Origin: Candidatus Saccharimonadota bacterium
GTDB lineage: Bacteria > Patescibacteriota > Saccharimonadia > Saccharimonadales > Saccharimonadaceae
DNA length: 41,170 nucleotides
NCBI GenBank assembly: GCA_017545525.1
Contig: JAFWMT010000006.1
Coordinates: 1-41,170, forward strand
Direction of reading: 5' to 3'
A program made the translations under genes and the position numbers. This document shows, in pieces, positions 30,208-35,872 of this stretch (positions are counted from its first letter, which is position 1; every line of letters starts with the position of its first letter). The notes below the pieces were generated by a model, which was not told where the DNA came from, did no database searches, and saw only the letters and a program-made list of their open reading frames with translations.

Positions 30208-30991
30208 ACAGGGAATTATTAATCTCGAAACCGCTACTCGTGCCGAGGTTGACGAGAAAATTTCTGCTATGCGTGAAGGCGGTAGAATCCTCGGTAATTT
30301 ACTTCGCGACCTGAAAAACTACGTCAAACCTGGCATGACTGGCAAAGAAATCGACGCATGGGTAAGAAAAGAGATTATAAAACGTGGGGCGAAAGTCGCT
30401 TATGATATGCTAGACGATGAATTTCCGGGTGCTATTTGCATTTCCGTTAATGATGAGCTTGTCCATGGTGCCCCGACTGACGAAATTCTAACGGAGGGCG
30501 ACAAAGTTTCTTTTGACCTTGATATCTATTATAAAGGTTATTTCACTGATTCAGCTTTCACCATGATTGTCGGCGAAAAAGCTTCCCCCGCGGTGAAGAA
30601 AATGATTTCCGTGACCGAATCTTCTTTTTGGGAAGGAGTTGAACAGGTTAAGCCAGGCGCCCATATCGGCGACATCGGCCATGCCGTTGAAAAGGTTTTA
30701 AGAAAAGACCATCTTGGTGTGATTGAAAATTATATCGGCCACGGTATCGGTAAATCTATGCACGAATCTCCCGAAGTTCCAAATTATGGTAAAAAAGGAC
30801 ATGGTTACCAGCTAGTTGAAGGCGACACTATTTGTATCGAACCTATGTCTTGCCTTGGCAAGCCAGCTAACTACGTCGATAAAGACAGCAATTGGACCGT
30901 AAAGATGAAAGATGGTAGCATCGGCTGTCATTATGAACATACCGTCCTCGTTACTAAAGAAGGTTATGAAGTACTGACCTTGCCAAATTAA
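30167..30991 (+). CDS. map: Methionine aminopeptidase, type I
   Basis: Removes the initiator methionine from nascent proteins. The metal-binding residues appear in order: FDLDIYYKGYFTDSAF (two Asp), the HGIGKSMHESP segment (His), IEPMSCL (Glu) and YEHTVLVTKEGYEVL (Glu). The substrate His is in VNDELVHGAPT. The longest frame starts at 30167 inside adk; ATG 30197 (MVNKQGIINLET), which overlaps adk by only 11 nt, is an equally good start, and neither has a clear Shine-Dalgarno. adk-map is a classic pairing retained from the ribosomal-protein (spc) operon. Confidence 0.95.
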   Translation: MLMVEKSKKVMVNKQGIINLETATRAEVDEKISAMREGGRILGNLLRDLKNYVKPGMTGKEIDAWVRKEIIKRGAKVAYDMLDDEFPGAICISVNDELVHGAPTDEILTEGDKVSFDLDIYYKGYFTDSAFTMIVGEKASPAVKKMISVTESSFWEGVEQVKPGAHIGDIGHAVEKVLRKDHLGVIENYIGHGIGKSMHESPEVPNYGKKGHGYQLVEGDTICIEPMSCLGKPANYVDKDSNWTVKMKDGSIGCHYEHTVLVTKEGYEVLTLPN

Positions 30992-31006
30992 AACTTTAAG
31001 CTAAAG

Positions 31007-31017
31007 TATGTTATAAT
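31007..31017 (+). promoter_or_regulatory. Extended -10 promoter of ftsA
   Basis: TATGTTATAAT ending 6 nt before the ftsA ATG, which predicts a leaderless mRNA. Confidence 0.65.
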
Positions 31018-31023
31018 GAAAGT

Positions 31024-32253
31024 ATGGAAAACGATAAGCGTTTTGTAACTGGTCTAGATGTTGGAACGGAAAACGTCCGTGCCGTCATCGCTACAGTTAA
31101 CAAAGATGGTAAAATTGCCATCGTTGGTTATAATGAAGGTAAATCTGCGGGCATGCGTAAAGGCATCCCGGCTAACTTAGCTGGCCCTGCCGGCGCTATT
31201 GACCGAATGCTCGGCGATGCTGAAAGGATGGGTGGCTATGATGTGAGAAGCGCCTATGTCTCGATCAATGGCTCTACGGTTATTTCTACTCATACCGAAG
31301 GCATGGTCGCCGTTGGTGCCGTTGAGCACGAAATTGACAATGAAGACCTAGACCGTGTTGAAGATGTTGCCGTTTCCGGACGCATCCCGGCTAATCGTGA
31401 TGTCCTAGATGTTGTCCCTTTAGAGTATGCTTTAGATGGTCAAGGTGGCATTAAAGATCCGCTCGGTATGTCTGGAGCTCGTCTTGAAATGCGTGCTTGC
31501 GTCATTTCAGCACTCACTCCAAACTGCGACAATTTGAAAAAAGCTACTCTTACCGCTGATGTAGAAGCCTTAAGGCTTGTCCCGAGTGCTGTGGCTGCCG
31601 CGCGTGCTGTTTTAAACGAACGCCAGAAGGAAAATGGCGTCGCCGTTGTTGATTTTGGCGCTGCTACGACTTCCGTCGCTGTCTATGAAGAAGGTGATTT
31701 GCAATATGTTGGCGTAATTCCGGCCGGTTCTCATAACATTACTAACGATTTAGCTATAGTCCTCGCTATCGACCCTGAATTGGCTGAAGAGATTAAAACT
31801 CGTTTCGTTACCGGTAATTTCGACCAAGAAAAAAGTATTGCTATAAAAGTTGGAAAGAACGGTGAGCGTACTTTCGATCGTAAAGAGGTCGAAGAAGTGG
31901 TAAAAGCTCGTCTTGATGAAGTTTTCAAAGAAGTTCGTAAGAAATTGAAATCTGCTGGTTATGACCAAAGATTGCCAGAAGGCATCGTTTTAGTCGGTGG
32001 TGGAGCTAAAATGCGCGATATTGATTTATACGCGAAAAAATGTCTTGAAGCCTCCGTTAAAATTGGCGCTCCGACGGGCTTAGATGGAGTTGCAGAGTCA
32101 ATCGAAAAACCTGAATTTGCCACTGCTGTCGGTCTTGCTATTCTTGCTGCTGAAGAAATAAATTACTCAACTCCAACTGGGAAAAAATCCAAAAAAGCTT
32201 CAAAAAACTTAAAAAAACCTAACTTTTTCCAAAAAATCTTTAGCAAATTCTAA
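31024..32253 (+). CDS. ftsA: Cell division protein FtsA
   Basis: Actin-like ATPase that tethers FtsZ to the membrane. Actin-fold motifs are VTGLDVGTENVRAVIA (phosphate 1), VAVVDFGAATTSVAVYEEGDL (phosphate 2) and GIVLVGGGAKMRDIDLYA (adenosine). The SHS2-like 1C domain lies near the N-terminus (SAYVSINGSTVISTHTEG). The C-terminus is a Lys-rich linker and an amphipathic membrane helix, PNFFQKIFSKF. The length of 409 is normal. ftsZ follows after 65 nt with its own promoter. Confidence 0.96.
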   Translation: MENDKRFVTGLDVGTENVRAVIATVNKDGKIAIVGYNEGKSAGMRKGIPANLAGPAGAIDRMLGDAERMGGYDVRSAYVSINGSTVISTHTEGMVAVGAVEHEIDNEDLDRVEDVAVSGRIPANRDVLDVVPLEYALDGQGGIKDPLGMSGARLEMRACVISALTPNCDNLKKATLTADVEALRLVPSAVAAARAVLNERQKENGVAVVDFGAATTSVAVYEEGDLQYVGVIPAGSHNITNDLAIVLAIDPELAEEIKTRFVTGNFDQEKSIAIKVGKNGERTFDRKEVEEVVKARLDEVFKEVRKKLKSAGYDQRLPEGIVLVGGGAKMRDIDLYAKKCLEASVKIGAPTGLDGVAESIEKPEFATAVGLAILAAEEINYSTPTGKKSKKASKNLKKPNFFQKIFSKF

Positions 32254-32260
32254 ATACCTC

Positions 32261-32289
32261 TTGATTTAGGTGTGAAATAGGTGTATACT
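32261..32289 (+). promoter_or_regulatory. Promoter of ftsZ
   Basis: TTGATT (32261-32266), 17 nt, TATACT (32284-32289). The leader is about 23 nt with GCGAGG before the start. Confidence 0.65.
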
Positions 32290-32318
32290 AGAATCAAATT
32301 TTAAGCGAGGTAATTGTT

Positions 32319-33476
32319 ATGCCAGAGGTAAAACCAACAGAGGTGGAAAGCAAAGCTAGTATTAAAGTCGTAGGAGTCGGCGGTGCCGGTGGTTCTGCAG
32401 TTGAACGTATGAAAGAAGTGGGCCTTTCTGGCGTGGAATTTGTTGCCATTAATACCGATGCCCAAGCCCTACATCATTCTCCAGCCGACGTCAAAGTCCA
32501 TATCGGCAAAGGCCTAGGCGCTGGTGGTGATCCTGAAAAAGGTCGCGAAGCTGCTGAAGAGGGGAGGGAAGCAATTGACAAAGCCCTAGACGGTGCAGAC
32601 ATGGTTTTCATCACTCTAGGTGCCGGTGGCGGTACCGGTTCTGGTGCTGGCCCAATCGTTGCTGAAGAAGCGAGAAAGAAAGATATTTTAACCGTCGGAG
32701 TTGCAACTAAACCATTTACTTTCGAAGGTGCTCGTCGCCGTGCGAATGCTGATGTTGCGATTGATAAACTCGCTCGCCAAGTTGATGCCCTTATTACTAT
32801 CCCGAACGATAGATTATTACAAACCATTGATCCTCGCACTCCTCTTCTTGAAACCTTTAAAATCGCTGACGATGTTTTACGCCAAGGCGTTCAGGGCATC
32901 TCGGAACTAATTACCGAACATTCATTAATCAACCTCGACTTTGCCGATGTGAAAGCAATCATGAAGAATGCTGGCTCTGCTCTTATGGGTATTGGCCGAG
33001 CTTCTGGCGAGAATCGTGCCGTTATTGCTGCTCAACAAGCCGTTGAATCTCCTTTAATTGAGGTTAAAATCGAAGGCGCCCGCGGCGTACTCTTCTCAGT
33101 TGCTGGTGGTTACGATATGTCAATGTCCGAGGTTCAAGAAGCTGCCGAAGTTATTACCGGTGCCGTTTCTCCGGATGCGAACATCATTTTCGGGGCCTCC
33201 ATTCGCCCAGAATTAGAGGACGAAATCGTTGTTACCGTCGTTGCTACAGGATTTGATTCTGAATATTATAATGAACCTGAAGAACCAGCTCTAGAAACTA
33301 ATTTTAAAGATGAAAAACCGACTGCTGAAGCGAAAGATTTTGCTACCGAAAATAAGTCTAACATGTGGGAATCAATTAAACACGAGCCCGAACCAGTAGA
33401 ACCTGCTCCTGAAGATGACGAAATGGATATCCCGCCGTCCTTAAGAGAGCGCCTAAAAGGAAAGAAAAGGAAATAA
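32319..33476 (+). CDS. ftsZ: Cell division protein FtsZ
   Basis: Tubulin-like GTPase that forms the division ring. The N-terminus has [16 protein letters not shown], the tubulin signature GAGGGTGSG at residues 101-109, and the T7 synergy loop [11 protein letters not shown]. The C-terminal tail is an acidic linker (residues 325-365) and a conserved end [16 protein letters not shown], the FtsA-binding peptide (family 'DIPxFLR'). The length is 385. It is followed after 12 nt by nrdR, probably in one transcript. Confidence 0.97.
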   Translation: MPEVKPTEVESKASIKVVGVGGAGGSAVERMKEVGLSGVEFVAINTDAQALHHSPADVKVHIGKGLGAGGDPEKGREAAEEGREAIDKALDGADMVFITLGAGGGTGSGAGPIVAEEARKKDILTVGVATKPFTFEGARRRANADVAIDKLARQVDALITIPNDRLLQTIDPRTPLLETFKIADDVLRQGVQGISELITEHSLINLDFADVKAIMKNAGSALMGIGRASGENRAVIAAQQAVESPLIEVKIEGARGVLFSVAGGYDMSMSEVQEAAEVITGAVSPDANIIFGASIRPELEDEIVVTVVATGFDSEYYNEPEEPALETNFKDEKPTAEAKDFATENKSNMWESIKHEPEPVEPAPEDDEMDIPPSLRERLKGKKRK

Positions 33477-33488
33477 AAGGAGGCGCGG

Positions 33489-33953
33489 GTGGAACGGAAA
33501 TTTCGTATCGGAGATAGTAAAGTTCTAGAAAGCCGCGAAACTGTTGACGGCACTATGATTCGCCGTCGTCGTGAAGCAAGCGATGGATCTCGTTTTACCA
33601 CTTACGAGAGGATTGAAATGCCTCCTCTGACTGTCAAAAAACGAAGCGGCAATAAAGAGATTTTTGATCGTGATAAACTTCTACTTGCCGTTCGCCGTAG
33701 TGTCGGTAAATTCTTTAATTCCGAATTAGAAGTTGAGGACGTTGTCAACCGAGCTTCCGATATTCTTTATAGTTATAATACTGACGAAGTATCATCTAAA
33801 CAGATTGGCGAAGCCGTCCTTGACGTTCTAGCCGAAGTAAATGAAGTCGCCTACGTTCGTTTTGCTAGTGTTTTTCGCGAATTTAAAACCCTTGAAGATT
33901 TCGAGAATATTTTGAAGGAACAAAAGAATAAGAGGGCATCACATGACGGGTGA
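33489..33953 (+). CDS. nrdR: NrdR transcriptional regulator lacking its zinc ribbon cysteines
   Basis: ATP-cone repressor of ribonucleotide reductase genes. The family backbone is clear: DSKVLESRETVDGTMIRRRRE, RFTTYERIE, the ATP-cone PLTVKKRSGNKEIFDRDKLLLAVRRSV, and VAYVRFASVFREFKTLEDF. However, all four zinc cysteines are missing: the N-terminal CPxC is RKFR and the second pair (RECxxCG) reads REASDGS. The start is GTG with AGGAGG 5 nt upstream, and a stop codon lies just before in frame, so the N-terminus is complete. The zinc ribbon helps bind DNA in known NrdR. NrdR boxes are present at 21827-21875, so binding probably persists through the conserved Arg-rich segment. The length is 154. 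Confidence 0.9.
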   Translation: MERKFRIGDSKVLESRETVDGTMIRRRREASDGSRFTTYERIEMPPLTVKKRSGNKEIFDRDKLLLAVRRSVGKFFNSELEVEDVVNRASDILYSYNTDEVSSKQIGEAVLDVLAEVNEVAYVRFASVFREFKTLEDFENILKEQKNKRASHDG

Positions 33954-34002
33954 CGTAGCTAATTAGATTTAGGCTACATTAGAACTCGCCAGAAAGGGAA
34001 TC

Positions 34003-34257
34003 ATGAGAGTAATTTGTATTTATCGAGATAATCAAGATTATAGTAGAAGCGTTTTTGAATGGCTCGAAAACTTTCGGCGCCAAACCGGTCGCGAAATAGA
34101 AGTTATGAATCCAGACGAAAACGTTGGTTTTTGCGAAGCCTATGACGTCGTTGAGTATCCTACTATTTTAGCCCTCGGTGAGCGTGGCGAGGTGCGTGCT
34201 TCCTGGCGTGGTCGTGAACTCCCGCTTATGAACGAAGTTTTATTTTATATGATTTAA
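34003..34257 (+). CDS. Thioredoxin-fold-like small protein without active-site cysteines
   Basis: An 84-residue protein. The pattern of strand MRVICIYRD, helix SRSVFEWLENFRR, strand EIEVMNPDEN, helix and cis-Pro loop YDVVEYPTILAL followed by GEVRASWRGRELP matches the thioredoxin/glutaredoxin fold. The redox CxxC position reads YRDNQDYS, so no thiol-disulfide activity is expected. A role as a scaffold or binding module is possible. GAAAGGG is about 8 nt upstream of the ATG. The mscS start is 10 nt after the stop, preceded by AAAGGAG. Confidence 0.65.
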   Translation: MRVICIYRDNQDYSRSVFEWLENFRRQTGREIEVMNPDENVGFCEAYDVVEYPTILALGERGEVRASWRGRELPLMNEVLFYMI

Positions 34258-34266
34258 AGGAGAAAA

Positions 34267-35067
34267 ATGAAATTATTAGAAGAAATAATCGACAATGTCT
34301 GGTTCCAAAGATGTTTCTGGTCTGTCGTTGTCATTCTTTTTAGCCTAGTTATTTATGGCGTCGTCGCCCGCTTCCTTGATAGAAAGGAACAGAAAAATTC
34401 TAAAATTCTCTCGAATAAAAAGAATAAAACCTTCATTCATATGTTAAAAAGCATTGTCGGCTATGTCCTCGGCATTTTTACTCTTCTTGTCATTCTCCAA
34501 ATCTTCGGCGTTAATGTTACTTCTATGCTCGCTGGTGTTGGTATCGCCTCAATCGTGGTTGGTTTTGCTCTCCAGGACGCCATGAAAGACATTTTCCGCG
34601 GTCTTGATATTATTTCCGATGGTTATTATGAAATTGGCGACGTAATCAAATATGGTGGTAATACTGGCCAAGTGCTCTCCATCAGCCTTCGCACGACTAA
34701 AATTCAAGATATCAATACTATGAATATCGTTTCAATCGCAAACCGTAATATTGATCAAGTTGAAGTTGTCTCAGGCTACATTTACATCCCCATCCCGCTA
34801 CCTTATGAGCTAAAAGTCGAAGATGCTGAAAGCGTTCTACAGGAAATCGTTAAACAACTCGCTAAACACGACGGTATTACTAGCGTTAAATATCAGGGCA
34901 TTACCGCTCTCGCCGAATCCTCGCTTAATTATCAAATCGTCGTGACTTGTGACCCTATGAGTACTCTCCAAATTCGTCGCGACTCTCTCCGCGTTATCAT
35001 TACTACCCTCGAGTCTCATAAAATTCACATCCCTTATACGCAGCTCGACCTTCATACTAAAAAATAA
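34267..35067 (+). CDS. mscS: Small-conductance mechanosensitive channel family protein
   Basis: Channel that relieves osmotic pressure. The 266-residue protein has N-terminal helices (CFWSVVVILFSLVIYGVVARFL and SIVGYVLGIFTLLVILQIFGV), the pore helix TM3 GVGIASIVVGFALQDAMKDIFRGL, and the beta domain (YYEIGDVIKYGGNTGQVLSISLRTTKIQ) with the family 'F.vGD.I....G.V..I..R.T.i' pattern. The C-terminal alpha/beta domain closes with IHIPYTQLDLH. Two to three transmembrane helices, typical of YnaI/MscS-like short forms. Together with mscL it gives protection against osmotic downshock. Confidence 0.92.
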   Translation: MKLLEEIIDNVWFQRCFWSVVVILFSLVIYGVVARFLDRKEQKNSKILSNKKNKTFIHMLKSIVGYVLGIFTLLVILQIFGVNVTSMLAGVGIASIVVGFALQDAMKDIFRGLDIISDGYYEIGDVIKYGGNTGQVLSISLRTTKIQDINTMNIVSIANRNIDQVEVVSGYIYIPIPLPYELKVEDAESVLQEIVKQLAKHDGITSVKYQGITALAESSLNYQIVVTCDPMSTLQIRRDSLRVIITTLESHKIHIPYTQLDLHTKK

Positions 35068-35070
35068 AAT

Positions 35071-35087
35071 GGCCCCCAATGGGGGCC
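35071..35087 (-). terminator. Hairpin terminator between mscS and the HD gene
   Basis: GGCCCCC-AAT-GGGGGCC. On the minus strand it is followed by ATTTTATTTTTT, so it ends the HD-domain transcript. On the plus strand no T tract follows, as at 824-847. Confidence 0.7.
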
Positions 35088-35104
35088 TAAGGTGGGGAAT
35101 TAGA

Positions 35105-35728
35105 TCATTCAAGCTTTATTTTGCGATGTTCTGCCATTATCCTAAGCGTATTTTTTAACATTGTACGGATAGTGTGTAGCATATCCGACAGTTCCGGATA
35201 TTCATACTTTGCCTGTTTTAAAACCGGCATTAAAAGTTCATGAGTTTCTTTAATATTTTTAACAATCGCCTCTTCCGATAAGACGCCTTCAGCATCATTT
35301 AAATTAACATATCTGTCGAATGCTTTACAAATGATTGCCTCCTTCGAGTCCAAAAGCTCGTTAAAATAACGTCTTTTTGTTTCGAACTTCTCTTCGCCCT
35401 GGAACGGGCGGATAGTCATTAGTTTGACGCCGTGCCTCACCACTTCGTTTACCGGTAACGCTGATAAGGGAATATTACAATCTTCGCACACATCGTGCAG
35501 TAAAATCGTTGCGATGATTTCATCGGTCGCCCCTCTACATGCTATCGCATCACATGCCATCGCTAACGGATGGACGATATATGGCGCGCCATTTTTACGA
35601 GTCTGCTTCGCATGTGCTATCAGCGCTAATGCTAATGCTTTTTGGGATTGCTTAAACCCTTCACCATCTAATCTTCCTCTAAGATAAGCCAACGTTTTAA
35701 TTGTCGCTGTATCATAATCTTCCATCAT
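35105..35728 (-). CDS. RelA/SpoT-type HD-domain protein (small alarmone hydrolase-like)
   Basis: A 207-residue HD-domain protein. The motifs match the hydrolase half of RelA/SpoT and MESH1: ALALIAHAKQTRKNGAPYIVHPLAMACDAIA ('AHxGQxRKSGEPYIxHPLAVA'), IIATILLHDVCED (the HD pair) and KAFDRYVNLND ('KLADRxxNMR', Lys-Ala-Phe-Asp here). No synthetase or TGS domain is present, so it may hydrolyse (p)ppGpp or a related nucleotide. It begins with two ATGs (35728 and 35725), and AAAGGTGG lies about 12 nt upstream. It ends at the shared terminator opposite mscS and is divergent from ileS. Confidence 0.8.
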   Translation of the reverse strand: MMEDYDTATIKTLAYLRGRLDGEGFKQSQKALALALIAHAKQTRKNGAPYIVHPLAMACDAIACRGATDEIIATILLHDVCEDCNIPLSALPVNEVVRHGVKLMTIRPFQGEEKFETKRRYFNELLDSKEAIICKAFDRYVNLNDAEGVLSEEAIVKNIKETHELLMPVLKQAKYEYPELSDMLHTIRTMLKNTLRIMAEHRKIKLE

Positions 35729-35769
35729 CTCGTTTCACCACCTTTCAAAGTCCTCCCACCTTGCCAGAA

Positions 35770-35780
35770 ATTATACCATA
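35770..35780 (-). promoter_or_regulatory. Extended -10 promoter of the HD-domain gene
   Basis: TATGGTATAAT on the minus strand. It and the ileS promoter (35855-35865) sit in imperfect inverted copies: TTATACCATAAAAAT against ATTTTTATGGTAAAA. Confidence 0.55.
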
Positions 35781-35854
35781 AAAATCAACTTTTGCAAGAA
35801 GCATAAGTAAAAAGTATCTCCATAATCCTGCATCCCTCTCCAAAAACTTATTTT

Positions 35855-35865
35855 TATGGTAAAAT
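35855..35865 (+). promoter_or_regulatory. Extended -10 promoter of ileS
   Basis: TATGGTAAAAT, 7 nt before the ileS ATG, near-leaderless. Confidence 0.55.
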
Positions 35866-35872
35866 AATAGAT

